DNA from: Pithys albifrons albifrons
Lineage: Eukaryota > Chordata > Aves > Passeriformes > Thamnophilidae
Length of the DNA: 64,000 bases
Assembly (NCBI RefSeq): GCF_047495875.1
Contig: NC_092461.1
Span: 47,447,601 to 47,511,600, forward strand
Direction of reading: 5' to 3'
The position numbers were made by a program, and so were the translations under genes. The notes below the pieces were generated by a model, which saw only the letters and a program-made list of their open reading frames with translations, ran no database searches and was not told the DNA's origin. Below are positions 48,327 through 60,755 of the stretch, piece by piece. Within the stretch, counting starts at the first letter, position 1, and the number at the start of each line of letters is the position of its first letter.

Positions 48327-48850
48327 GGAAAATTTGGGGTTGGAAGGAACATTTAAAGGTCAACTTCTCTTCAGTGAGCAGAGACATCTTCAACTAGATA
48401 AGGTTGCTCAGAGTCTCAACCCACCTGACCCTTCTTCAGTTTAAAACCATTGCCCATGGTTCTATTGCAGCGGGACCTGCTGAGAAGTCTGTCCCCATCT
48501 TTCTTAGGCTCCCTTTAAGTATTGGCCACAATAAGGTCTCTCCAGTGCCTTCCCATCTTCAAACTGAACAATTCCAATTCTTTCAGCCTTTCCTCACAGG
48601 AAAGTTTCAGCCCTCTGATAATCTTCATGGCCCTCCTCTGCATCGATTCAAATAGGTCCATGTCTGTCCTGTGTTGGGGACTCCAGACTTGGATGCAGCA
48701 CTCTGTAACACAATCTGCAACAATACCAGGCATTGCCCTGACCCAGGTGCAGCACCTTGTGCTTAGCTTTGTTGGACCTCAGGGAGTTCCTGTGGACCCA
48801 CTTCTTCAGCTATTCCTAGCCGCTCTGGATGGCATCCTAACCTGTGGATG
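48327..48850 (-). mobile_element. CR1 LINE fragment
   Basis: This is reversed CR1 from its 3' UTR into the reverse-transcriptase frame. Recognisable pieces are 'gggttggaaggaacatt', 'aaggtctctccagtgcctt', 'ttcagcctttcctcacagg' and 'atggccctcctctgc'. Minus-strand translation near 48515-48733 gives a CR1-like stretch (MQRRAMKIIRGLKLSCEERL). The part from 48850 to about 48980 may belong too but is less clear. It is from a different, longer CR1 type than the neighbouring fragment at 46699. Confidence 0.85.
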
Positions 48851-51800
48851 GCATATTCCTGTGCCAGTATCAGTTGTTGCATGAGCTTATTGTCTCCAAT
48901 GGGTTGCCATCTCTCATTAACTTTGAAGGACATCTCCATAAAGTCAACACACTGCAAATCATCATATATCAAACTCCAGTTCCAGCTATTCCTAGATGTG
49001 AGTCACATATTAGCACACATTAAGGTTTTGTTGGCAGAATAAATTATAAGAATGGAGAATTGAAGGCAAAAAAAGAAGAATAGATTTTTTTTTTTTTTTT
49101 ACTTATACTTCTCTTTGAATTAAGGCTCTTCTAAAAGTCTATGAGGTTCTGGAAGCCTTCAGGCTTTCATTCTCGTAATGCTGTGGGTTATTTCTGCCCA
49201 CACAACTACAGTTGCTGAATTGAAGATGGCTGCATCTCCCAGCATTCCAGTACAATGCTTAGTCTGCTGAAAAATTCAACCCACTTGATAGTCTGGTTTA
49301 ATCTTCAGATCTGAAGTCCTGAATCTTTAAGAGTCAGACTTCTTTTTGTAAAGACTAATTTTCTAATCTTTCTTGTGAAGAGCTGAACATTTCAAGTTGA
49401 ATTGCAGGAAACTGAGGCAACACTTCCAACCTAAGCTTGGAAGAAAAGAAAATCAAAATGCACACTTATTCTTTTTTCAGAAATAGGCAGTATTGCTGCT
49501 AAAAGCAGTGACAATTGCTAGAGGCAAATCTGTTAGTTTCACCCAGGGAGCTTTTTTTTCCAAGTACTATTTACAGTATGACCTACAAAAGGAAGCTTGT
49601 CATTGTAAAGGATGGCAAGGACATAGATTTTTCAAGGGTACTTACAGCACAGTCTATGTTAAACTGGCTGCTTCCAATTTGATTTCATGTTTATAATCAA
49701 ATTTGAAGTGTTTTCATTGCTTCCAGTAGTTTAGTCTTAAATATAATTAGATGTAGTAGTTAAGCTGTTTGATATTATGTAATGCAGCAGTTTTTCTTTA
49801 AGCAATATCTTTATGTAGGCAAAACAAATTCATATTTTATCCAAACAAGCGGAATTCCCACAAGACAATCCAACTTACACTCAAATTAGAGTTATGCCAG
49901 AGGCAAACTGATACTATCCTTCATTGAAGTATTTTTGTGGTTTTGGATGCTTGACCTAAGCATTACTTGTAATATAAATTACATAACCTGAGGTGTTAGA
50001 TACATATGTCTGGATTGTCTCCATATGAAGTCCACATAGTTGAGCAAAATTTCTCCTGATACGTGTTTTCCTACCCAGTGGTTTGAAGGTTTCTGTTTGC
50101 CATTTTGGACAGCATTGTTATGACGGCAGCATGAAGAAATAAAAGCACAAGAAGAGTCCAATAGGAACATCATAATAAGGAGTAATATTACTAAAAATTA
50201 CACACATAGTGTAGTGCATTTATCAGTATACTCTTAGTAGCTGCTCATAATTTAGCTGAATCAAGGTCAGCATTTTTTATTCAAAGAAATTGTACAACTA
50301 GTGTAAGATTCAATGTCTAGATTAAACAATTCTGGGTTTATGATCTGCTTTTTAGAATTGGTTTTACAGGATGAGCATCTTTCCATCAGATATCCCCCAC
50401 ACAAATATCTAAACAAGAAAATAAAAGGGCCTCTCAGATTCTCAATTGCTGCTCCTGCATAAGGAAATAAAATGCAACTCTCTTAAAGTTCTTTGGCTCT
50501 TGGTGTCACACTCAGCTCTGCCTTTAACCCCTTTGTGCAATGATTTTATTGTTGTACTGCTAGTGGCCAGCTGCAGCCAGAGGTTTTATTGAGAATGGAT
50601 TTCTATTGCTTGGAGACCATTGTTATAATTGCTGTGATTCATACTCTCCTTCAGGTGATCATCAGAAGGATTTTGTAGGCTCTGACAAGGCTGTTTGAAC
50701 CATACATCTCAAATATTTCATGCCTAATTGCATGTGTAGGTTTATGTTTTGTTAGATTGCTTTGTTTTAAGATTATTTTAATATCAAGACAGCAATACTT
50801 ACCAATAGGTTTTGGAACATGGAGCTACTCAGTCTTCAAGTACAAGGTTGATTTGTCTAACTGGATATTGCCCATTGACAAGCACCAAAACGGCTTGTCT
50901 TTACAACTTAGTGATTTAGGGCTTATGAATGCTGAGTGCTTAACTGGTATTTCGGTTGTTCCTCCCTCAGAAAGACAACGGGAGCAAAGGTTTTACTCTC
51001 ACTGCTCCTTCAGCAGCTCTCAAGACTGGGAGAAAAGATTTTTTTTGCTTCAGCTGCATTCATTCCTCTGCTTTTCTGGAGCTCTGCTCTTACTGAAACA
51101 TGAAGTGCTAAATAAAAACTATGGAAATCACCTAAGGAAGTGAAACTTCTACAAATAGTTTATATCTGTTCTCTTGAGAGTGTATCCATTCTCTGATAGC
51201 TAAAAGTAATATAATACAGAAACAAAGCATACATGCAAGTTAATTTACTTCAGTTCCAAAACAAGGAAGCGTTTCGTCAGTGTAATGACAGGGAGACTTC
51301 ACACTTTTCTAACCATCAGAGTGAAATGTCATAGTATGTGATACATCACCATAGTAGGAAGTCTTGCTCACATGTGCCTATCACAGGGGTTCTTTTTGCT
51401 GTCATTTCCAAGAATTTCCAGTATAATCCACAGGAAGTCTTATCTTGTCATAAAGTGAAGCAAATAACTTTTTTTGTAGTTGCTTGTACCTAGAGCTATG
51501 CAAGATACAGAGTAGTATTGGCACGATTCTTTTTCCAAAACATGAAAGTCATGATCCATGAAAGTCACAAAAATGCCTGTGGGTTTGCTTATGATATATG
51601 GAAGTAGATAAACTTAGTTGTTAAAATAAAAACTTTCTTCACTTTAAAATATTCCTTTCTTCATAAGCAGTCATTCTTTGGGAGAAAGCAATTTCTGAGC
51701 ACGTTATGTATACTAGTAACTTAGTTAGGTTTTTACTAGTAGCTTTAGTTGGATTTTTATTTACAATCCCAGGTTCCTGAAGAAAGAAGTTCTTGCTACT

Positions 51801-52360
51801 TACATTGTGAATGCTGTAAAAGCAGAGTACTGGTTATAAAGTTTTCATATTTCTTTGAAGTTTTATTTTTTTACCAAGATTGAATTTTCACAAGACTTTC
51901 AGTCCAGTCTTCTACAGGTACTAGAAATTATTCTTCAGCCCTTAAATACAATGTCTGTGCTTTGAAGAAAAGTTAGTGTTTTCTCTTACACTTTTTTTAT
52001 CTTGTGACAAAGCTTCAAAAATAAATGTAATGATTCCATTTTGGACTACTTCTTCATACAGTTTAACTAATCAGGCATAGTGAGAAAGCTCAAACTAAGA
52101 AAATAAATGTAGACTGCTATCCTTATTGAGGCAGCAAAAGAGACAGAAACTTCTTTTCTACTACCTGAAGACTGACTTGAACACTCCTGCTGTTTTATTC
52201 ATTCCTCTTCTGGGTGCAACTTTGGCCTTGAACCCATGAGAAAGGAATCTATTTTGAGCACATCAGTGCTGCACCTCAGTGTACTTTGTCATTCTTCAAG
52301 TATAGATGTAGAATAAATTTGTGCAACAAAGGAATTTTTGAAGTACACAAAGTAACTAAT
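48851..52360. other. Unique AT-rich sequence, no gene seen
   Basis: Contains a 16-base T run at 49085-49100. The longest frame outside repeats, 128 codons from 50757, has no recognised domain, signal peptide or splice context and is treated as chance. Confidence 0.5.
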
Positions 52361-52613
52361 CATCATGGCCAGGCTTTGCAAACAAAGATTTTGGGAAGGG
52401 CTCTCCCCACGCGGGTGTGCCCTTCGAGCCTGCACATTAAATTTTTTAGATGAGGCACAGTGTGCACAAAACTGGCCCCACCCTTTGCTCCTAAGGTTGA
52501 TCTGCCATAGCCAAGAGAGCTTGGTTGGTGACAGTGAAGTCCTCAGGACTAGAACCTACAGCCCCTGGCATTCCCAGGAGGTCTCCCATCTAGGTACCAA
52601 CTGGGACTGACCC
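52361..52613 (-). mobile_element. 5S-headed dispersed repeat, copy 2, with 7-bp duplication
   Basis: This is the second copy of the unit seen at 27924-28236, in the same orientation. The shared tail ('gggaagggctct', 'gaggcacag', 'tgacagt.aagtcctc.ggac') and the 3' part of the 5S-like head (52547-52613, including the C-box region) are present. The A-box half of the head is missing. The exact 7-bp word AACTAAT lies on both sides (52354-52360 and 52614-52620). A copy truncated at the 5' end of the transcript and bounded by a short target duplication is what LINE-style retrotransposition leaves. The agent is unknown; CR1 normally leaves no such duplication. Confidence 0.72.
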
Positions 52614-52620
52614 AACTAAT

Positions 52621-53556
52621 ATAGACCCGTTATATGTAACCCACAGCAGCCATGGCCTGGTTAAATAGGAAGGGAAAAGTGTCTTTGGGTAGGTATACAC
52701 CTCTTTTTGCCTGCTTTTTCCCTTGAAAACATGCCCTTGATGTACAGCATGTCTCCCTTTAGTGACTTCAATAATTTCATATGTTGAATTTGCCTGTGGC
52801 AAAGATGCAGCAATTCTGAGTTACCAGCTCATGCACTAGAAACTTGTGTTTCAGATCAAGAGGGTCCAGTGTTGAAATTTGCAAATAAATTGCTTGGAAG
52901 TATTACTGTTCAGGAAGGAGCAAAAGGAAGTTAGAATTAAGGACTTTGAGTTATACCAAAGGTGGGAACCATAGATTTAATGATAATCTGCATTTACTAT
53001 TTCACTTAGGTTTGCCCATGATTTCAGTTCTACTGATTTAATAATGCATACTTTTAAAAAGATAAAATGCCATTGACTTTAAAAGACCTTTGGCTCAGTC
53101 CCTATGTGAGATTCTGAAAACGTAAGTGCTATTGTCTTAGCTGAAATATGTTACATTCTGCAGACTAATGCGATATCAATTCACAGGAGAGTATATGCCT
53201 TCAGTCAAATCACGTTTCTTGAAAAGTTCTTGCTTCTTGAAATTGCATATAAGACTTTCCCTGCACTAAGGTCAAACCACCTGATGTCTCATATTTTGCC
53301 ATCCCTAGAGTTCTTTTTAGATAATAAAAGTTTGCTTCCATTGTCCTTGTGAAATCACTTCTGAACTGTAAATTTTACCACTGTTCTCTGATTTCTATCC
53401 CCATCTTGGTGCAGAATTACTTCTTGCAACAATCCCTGACTTTTCAGGAACTGAGTTCAGAAGAAAATCTGACTATTCAGGCTCTGTAACAGATACAGAA
53501 ACTAATTCAGGTACCAGAACACACACAGAAGAGTGAAAATTAACCTGAAAAAATCA
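52621..53556. other. Unique AT-rich sequence, no feature seen
   Basis: No repeat or exon recognised between the 5S-headed repeat and the next CR1. Confidence 0.6.
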
Positions 53557-54245
53557 GAATCACAGAATATTCAGAGTTGGAAGGCATCCAGAAGGATCAT
53601 TGAGTCCAACTCATGGCCCTGCACAGGACCATTCCCAAGAGTCACACCACATGCTTAAGAGCATTGTCCAAATGCTTCTTGAACTCTGTCGGGCTTAGTG
53701 CTGTGACAATTTCCCTGGTGAGCCTGTTCCAGTGTCCAACTGCCCTTTGGGTGAAGAAAATTTTTCTAATACCCAACCTAAACCTCCTCTGACACAACTT
53801 CAGGACATTCCCTGGGGTCCTGTCACTGGTCACCAGAGAGAAGAGATCAGTGCCTGCCCCTCCTCTTCCTCTCATAAGGAAGTTGTAACTGCAATAAGGT
53901 CTCCCCTCAGTCTCCTCTTCTCCAGGCTGAATAGACCAAGTGACCTCAGTGACTCCTCATATGGCTTCTCCTGAAGGCCGTTCATCAACTTTGCTGTCCT
54001 CCTTTGAACACTCTCTAAAAGATAAGTATCCTTTTTTTATTGTCTTGCCCAAAACTGCACACAATATTCCAGGTGAGGCTGCACCAGTGCAGAGCAGAGC
54101 AGGACAATCCCCTCTCTCAACCAGCTTTGCCTGATGCCCCCCAGGACACGGTTGGCTCTACTGGCTGCCAGGGCACTGCTGGCTCATATTCAGCTTGCCA
54201 CTGACCAGGACATCAAGGTGCTTTTCTGCAGCACTGCTTTATTAC
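53557..54245 (-). mobile_element. CR1 LINE 3' fragment, longest in the window
   Basis: It opens on the left with the reversed CR1 3' repeat (GAATCACAGAATATTC) and continues through the reversed UTR and reverse-transcriptase C-terminal region ('gagcctgttccagtgtcca', 'ctcttctccaggctgaata', 'ccaggtgaggctgcacc', 'caggacacggttggct'). A minus-strand translation at 53642-53875 retains the CR1-type stretch RLGIRKIFFTQRAVGHWNRL. The frame is interrupted. The right limit is where similarity to CR1 fades, between about 54245 and 54300. Confidence 0.92.
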
Positions 54246-57200
54246 AGGCAATACTACTATTGCACCCAAAGTAGGTCAGGCACTGCCGGCTCTACATCCT
54301 CTCATTGTAGCCTAAATTCAGGGTCATTAGTCTGTGAGATCTGGGAAATGTAGAAACTTCCTGCCAACACCTATAGGAAGACCTTGGAGAAAGGACCAGG
54401 GTATTGCAGGTAATAGTACCGTAGATACACTGTTAACACTGCAAACTCAGACAAATAATAGCAAGACTGCCATGTTTCTTGTGATATCCTAGCATCACTG
54501 GGATCAATCAAGATCAGAGCTTTGTTACAAAGCATATAATTTTCACACACAGAGCTAGAAACTATTTCTGTTCTTGAGCGCTAACAATTAAAATGGTTGT
54601 AAGAAAAGGGTTAGGGAAAGGCAGTACTTTCAGCAATGCTGTTTGAGATGAGGATCCAATACAGAGACAGGAACTAACACTAAAGTTCAGCTCATCTCCC
54701 AAGTTGCACTCTGAGGTATTAACCAGAATATTGGCCATCTGTCTTCCAGTGCTTTTAAGAATTAAACAATAGTATGAGCTACCTTTTATATACTTTTTAA
54801 CAGAATATTAAACTCCAATACCTTAAGCAAATCTCATCATAAGTCATTGCACTAATGCAATATCAGGTCACTGCAGATATTTTTACAAAAAAGCAGCTTG
54901 TGTCTCATTTAATGAAAACAGCAATATCCTCAATGTGAGCTATATTTCTCAAGCTTGTGTAGTATTTAATATTACAGGTATTTCTTAGAATTTGATGTTG
55001 CTTATCATAATATCCTAGAAAAAGAACAAGGTCTAGTAGTCAGCGACCTCTTCTATTTGAAAGGTTTCTGCTGTCATCTTTCATGATTTTATCCTGGATC
55101 AGTTTATTGAAGTTAAGTAACAATCATCCCATTGCAAAGTCAAGTGGTAAGATTACCTAAGAAACTTCACTTAAAAGAGTTTGCTTACTTAAGGGATATA
55201 GTACTTGTCACATAAGAAGGGGTTTAGAACAATGAGTGGCTCACTACATAGGCCTAAACATAGAGGCTCATTGTGGTCCTAGGTAGCAGGATCACAAGGA
55301 AAGTTTCTTTCTTTCTTTCTGTTGAATGCTGCCAAAAAACTCCATAAACCATGGAATAAAGTAATATATTTTTACTTTTGCAAGACTTTCAGAGATGTGG
55401 CAAAAAATGCCAGTCTATAATAAATGTTCCATGAGGTTTCTTGGCATAAACTTTGAGTACATTTGTGTCAATACCCTTGCATGTATATCTATGCTGACTT
55501 GAACGAAGAGGTAATTTACTGCAGCAATCCTTGAAATGAATGCAATTTATAATTTGTATAATTTTATATGATTCATATACACATATTTTTACTAACCACA
55601 AGATCATTAAGCAATTCTTTACATTCACTCACCTTCTATTAGACTGAAAATGTAAATCTCATGAAGTAGTGACAGAAAATTGGACACAAAAAATAGTCAA
55701 GGGAAAAACCACCAAATATGTCTCCTTTAAACTATGGACTGTATTATATACAACTATGTTTAAAAGATGCTACAGTGCTATAGTTTGCAGTTATATACTA
55801 AGAAATGCAGAAATGACAGAAAAATTGCAGCTAAAACTAACTATAGACCTCTTATTTGTGCATTTTGATATAGCAATACCCATTACCACAAAAAAAGCAC
55901 AAACAGAACCCAGGTTTCCAGGGGCTTAATTGAAGGAGTTACCAAAACAAAATGGTTTTACTCTCCAGTATCTTGTAGAGCGCATGAGACAAAGACATTA
56001 TAGAACAAATAACAAGCAGTCTTATCTTTAGAGACCATGGCAATGACAGCTAAAGAAAAGTTGTGAAGGTGGAAGATTTTCTCAATTTGAGAGCTGAACC
56101 TACACTTCTACCCTTTTACCCTGTGTTATCTCACCAGATTTTAGTGAGTCCTGGAAATTGATAAGCAGAGAGTAAGAGACCTTAGCCTTCATCTGGGAAT
56201 AAAATAATCTCACTTTCCCTGGGTAACTCAGTCCACAAAGTGGTAGATCTTCATTAGGATGACTTTTGGACCTTAAGAATCCAAGCAGCTTGGTGAGAAG
56301 AGGTGTCCAAATGCTTTTGCTCATATTGTCCCAGGTCAGTAACCAGGATGAGCTCCAACAACCTGCATGCTAAACCTCTCCACTTAGCAGTGTCAGCACC
56401 CCAGACTCATTTCCTATGGAGAAGTTCTCTGGTCTTGAGGGTGCTATACCAAAGGTAGATCTCAGTGGTTGCTGTTGGATGGATCAACCCTGTTGTTTAC
56501 TACCACTATTCACAGAGGACCTAGAAGTGTTCCACCCGTAACTGGATCACTGTAAAGTTCTAAGTGAAAAAGCTGTATGAGAGAAATGCCTAAAAGTTTT
56601 AGATCCCAAGAAAGTAAAACAGTGCTAGCTAACAGCATATCTTACTATGCAACAGAGATAGACATAGTCCTGAATTCTAATATACAGTGTCAAAGATACT
56701 GCAAAGAAATGAAACAGAAATCCTTCTTAATTCTGTTCATATTAACATATTTTACTTTATATTAACATTCTGTCTTTCTCATTACTATATATGCATATGT
56801 ATGCTTCTGTATATGCATAATGGGAGTTGGAGTGGGGGAGTGTTGTTTGTGTGTATCTGTGTTGTATGTTTTCTGGTAAAAGAAAGTCAGAGATGCAAAT
56901 ATACAAACGTATGGGGCATGTATAACCTCTACATTAATTACACTTCTCTGTGTTTCATCAAAGTTTAGAAGTAAGATCTCTTGAAGTACTCTTGAAGCAC
57001 ACTAATTTCATTTAAAGTCTTTGACTGAGAGTCAAAATGTTACAGGATAATGTCTGAACTCAGTTGCCATTCTTCCAGTTACAGCAAGAGCAAGGGAGTA
57101 GTAATTTACTCTTGACAATGTGTAAGATCCTGGGGATATTTTTAATCTTGTACAAATATCCTGCAAGAGAAAGTTCCTGCTAACTTTATTACCAAAGGAC

Positions 57201-60200
57201 AAAGTAATTAAAGTGAAGGTCAATGTGAAAGACCTGCAAATCTTTGATGTTAAAATGTGTATCACCATTCCTCTGGATTGCATTTTCTGTAGTTTAATTA
57301 TATAAAACTAATTTTAAAACTTTATTTTAAAAAAAATTGGACTTATTTTTCTGGAGTAGATTAACAGCTTCAGAACATACATTATTTAGATAAAAGAAGG
57401 GCAGTATTTCCTAAGTTTTTCATTTAAGGAACACAGTGTAAGGAATTATCTATAACACAGTGCAAATATATACTGTACCCGTGCCAAAAAAAGAAAATTT
57501 TTCTTTGTACTTCAGGGGCTTCCAGTTGTCTCTTCCAGAACTACTGTAATTCCCTGACAGAGATAAGGGATAGGAAGAGAACAAGTTGTTTTTTATTTAC
57601 CATCTCACTTTGGTTAGCTACAAACCTCATTGCCACCCTGGGCATATACCTTGCTGATTTTTCAGTAATTTAAGGCACCCGATGAGGCCCACATTTTTAA
57701 TGTGAGTGAAAAGGAAAGTGTAAGGACAGTGGTTTGTCCAAGCCCAAGCAGTGCATTTACAGCAGCAGCTAGAGCTAAAGTTAAAAAAAAAAAAAAACAA
57801 ACCAAAAAAATAAAAAGCCAGTGGAGGTAACTACACTGTCCTCTAAAATAGAAAAAAAACCCCAACCAAAACAGCTTTATCATTGAACAAGGGTACTTGT
57901 GCTTTCCAGTTTGTCTTTATTAGTTTAAATTTTCATTTTATTGCTAGACTTCCAGGCACCATGCCATGCAGGAAAATGACTGCAAATACTTGAGTTAAAT
58001 TTGTTGGTAAGCTGCCTCTTGGAAAATTGCTCTTTCCTCCTGGCAGGGGGATAAGAGAAAAATAAAAAGTTCAAATTGTTAATAATATGGGATGTGACCA
58101 ATACGAGATGAAGGAATTTTCATATAGATGTGGCTGCTCAAATTGTATTTGCTCTGCCTTTGACACTTGAACAAACCTGAATTGCATTATACTTAAAGCC
58201 TATGAATTCACCTTTTTTTTTTTTTTAGTTAACCATGATTTTCCAATACCTTTTGAATATACTTCTAGTTAAAATTAAGGAATAGTTTCATATACAACTA
58301 GTACCCCATCGAACAGAGGAAAACAAGACATAACAAGAAATATGGACATGCTGGGAAGAAGGGGCGTGCTCATGTTTCTGAAAGATAAAAGAATCCCTAA
58401 AGCTTCTGTTGGGTTTGTGTGAGAAAGGAAGAAAAAAACATGGATAACTTCCAGAAATTAAAAAAAAGAAGTGAAATCTAGTTTTTTGATTAAAAAACTT
58501 GGCAAAAATGAAAACAAACTAAAAAGTATAACAGATAAAAATGAGAGAGAACTTACCTACCAAAAATTTAAACTGAATGATATTGCAAGCTCCCAATAGC
58601 TACTTTAATGGAAAGTCTTGTTCCAAAATACACGTGGCTAGAGAACTTTCCTTAGTTTTTCAGCATAAGCTAATTTATTCATTGTATGCCAACATTGTGT
58701 CTTAGTTAAGGAGTTAAGAGAGCCTAGGAGACTTGAACTTGTTAAACTAATCAAGATTTTCTAGCATACAGTCCTTATCCTACCCTGTGCTTCATTTGGA
58801 TCAGTGGCATCACTTTACATGTTCTGGGAATGGGCTTTATTTCTCTATATTTTGGTCAAATTTTCAGCTCTCCATCTTTTAAAAGTAGAGTGATTTTCCT
58901 TTTTCTTTATTTTTTTACTACAATGATAATTGTGAAAATGATAAAAACATTGATTGCTCTGATGGAACTCAATCCAGTGATGAAATAAACAGTTTTCACA
59001 GCATGTCAGGATTCTTGATATATCTACAAAAATCCAAAATTAGTTTACACTATGAGGAAAGTTTTTGTCCACAAATTGAAAAAACTACAGATTTTGTCAT
59101 AGTTCTGGAAAAGGTTACTTAAACGAAACACCAGCCCCAGGTACAAGAATTCTCTTATTTTTGCATTCTGTTTTGTATCATTCTATCATGTAATAGAACT
59201 CTTATGTTCAGTAGAATGTTTGGGGGTTTTATTTCCTATGGGAAAAAAGTGCATGGTAAAATATTATGATTTTAAAGAATTAACTAGGGACAAGCTATTG
59301 CTTTCTTTAGAAGGTTTCATTCAGCTGGATAAGGTTTTTTAGCTCTGATCTTTATTTATACCTTAGCTGATCTTCCAAATGTCTTGAGCCCAGTGTCTTG
59401 GTGGTAAAGGCTTAGACTAGGTGTGCTTTTTGTTTATAAAAACTTAAGGAAGATTTGATAAGTGTGGAAGAGTAGCACTATTCCATGCTAACTGCCATTT
59501 CCTAAATTCTGAAGTTTCATGCTCATCTCACTGCTAAGATCCTGCTGAGAAGTGATGAAGACTTCAGTAACTGGTATCAATTATGAATCAGACAAAATAA
59601 CAGATTTTCCCAGTCAGAAATGGCAGAATGTGACATGGAGGAATTCTGCTTTCTGAGAATTATTTTTTCAGTAAGAAATATTGGAAGACACATAAATGCA
59701 GGCTGAGTTGATGGGTTATGGACACCTTTACTTTACAAGGTTTTCACCAAAGTTAGAAGAACTGATTCATGAGTTCCTCTGCTTACCCACAACAGCTGAG
59801 TCATGCTTGGAATCATTATCCTTTGCCAATATTCTTCACCTTGAAAATGATCTGGTCTTCACTCCAGAGTAATATTCACCCTTAGGAGATAAGCACAGAA
59901 AAGGAGAGATTTTGGAAAGCCACCTGACACCTGCTGGTTTATAAGTCCTTTCCTTTACATTATAGCCACATAAGAATGCTGGACTGGACTTCATGGCACC
60001 CTGCAGGACTTGGAAGTTTGGGGACGAGTATTCGATGAGTATGAATTAAAATCACAAACATAAATAATACTTGGATGCACTTTTAGATAAAACAGCAATG
60101 TCTCCTACTTACTAGCTGTTCAATAATATTCAGGAAAATACTAATGGATTTTTTTTTCCTTTCAGCCTTAGGAAGCAATCTATTGGTGCAAATTAAGGTG

Positions 60201-60308
60201 ATTTTGTGAGGGTGGTTTTATAGACAAATTTTGTCACAACTCTAAAATTAAATAGATTTAGAATATTAGTTCAGTTAGATTTTAATTTAGAAGTTTTAGT
60301 TCCTCCTT
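54246..60308. other. Unique AT-rich sequence, no gene seen
   Basis: Six kilobases without a recognised element. Simple tracts are a TTTC run near 55306-55320, an A run at 57782-57797 and a T run at 58212-58226. Open frames are under 100 codons and lack domains. Confidence 0.55.
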
Positions 60309-60402
60309 GAATCATAGAATGGCTTGGGTTAGAAGGAGTCTTAAAGATTATCTAGTTCCAACCCCTCTTATGGTGGCAGAGACACCTTCCATTAGACCAT
60401 GT
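60309..60402 (-). mobile_element. Short CR1 3' scrap
   Basis: About 95 bases of reversed CR1 3' UTR: GAATCATAGAATGGCTTGGG, then 'tctagttccaacccctc' and 'ccattagaccatg'. The rest of the element is absent. Confidence 0.88.
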
Positions 60403-60729
60403 AAGTTTCTCTGCTAGCTTTTCAGGATCAGGAACTCCAAAAAGTTTTCTTTTGTGCATTGCTACAGTTGTTCTATTTGCTTTGCCCTTCTTATAACAAA
60501 CTATATATCATTGCATGGCTTTTCTCTGTGGTCAGAACAGAAGATTTTTAGTTACTTTCTATGCTAACTAGTTAGTTATTTTAAGGACACACAGTTAAGT
60601 GTGTTAAAGCACAGTTTTGCCATCAAAAACAACTGATTAGTTTTACATGAATTCCAATGGTGATATTTACTGCAGTACTGGCAAAGCACTGAAAAAAATA
60701 CCATAAGTGAAAAGCCTCTTAATTAACAT

Positions 60730-60755
60730 GTTATTGTTATTGCATTAACAATAAC
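60730..60755. repeat. Perfect stem-loop, 10-bp AT-rich arms
   Basis: GTTATTGTTA (60730-60739) pairs with TAACAATAAC (60746-60755) around a six-base loop. Confidence 0.9.

Noticed and set aside
48515..48733. Coding frame with CR1-like protein
   Set aside because: Fragment of CR1 reverse-transcriptase region with stops around it; dead transposon sequence.
50757..51143. 128-codon plus-strand frame in unique sequence
   Set aside because: Expected by chance at this base composition; no domain, signal peptide or splice context.
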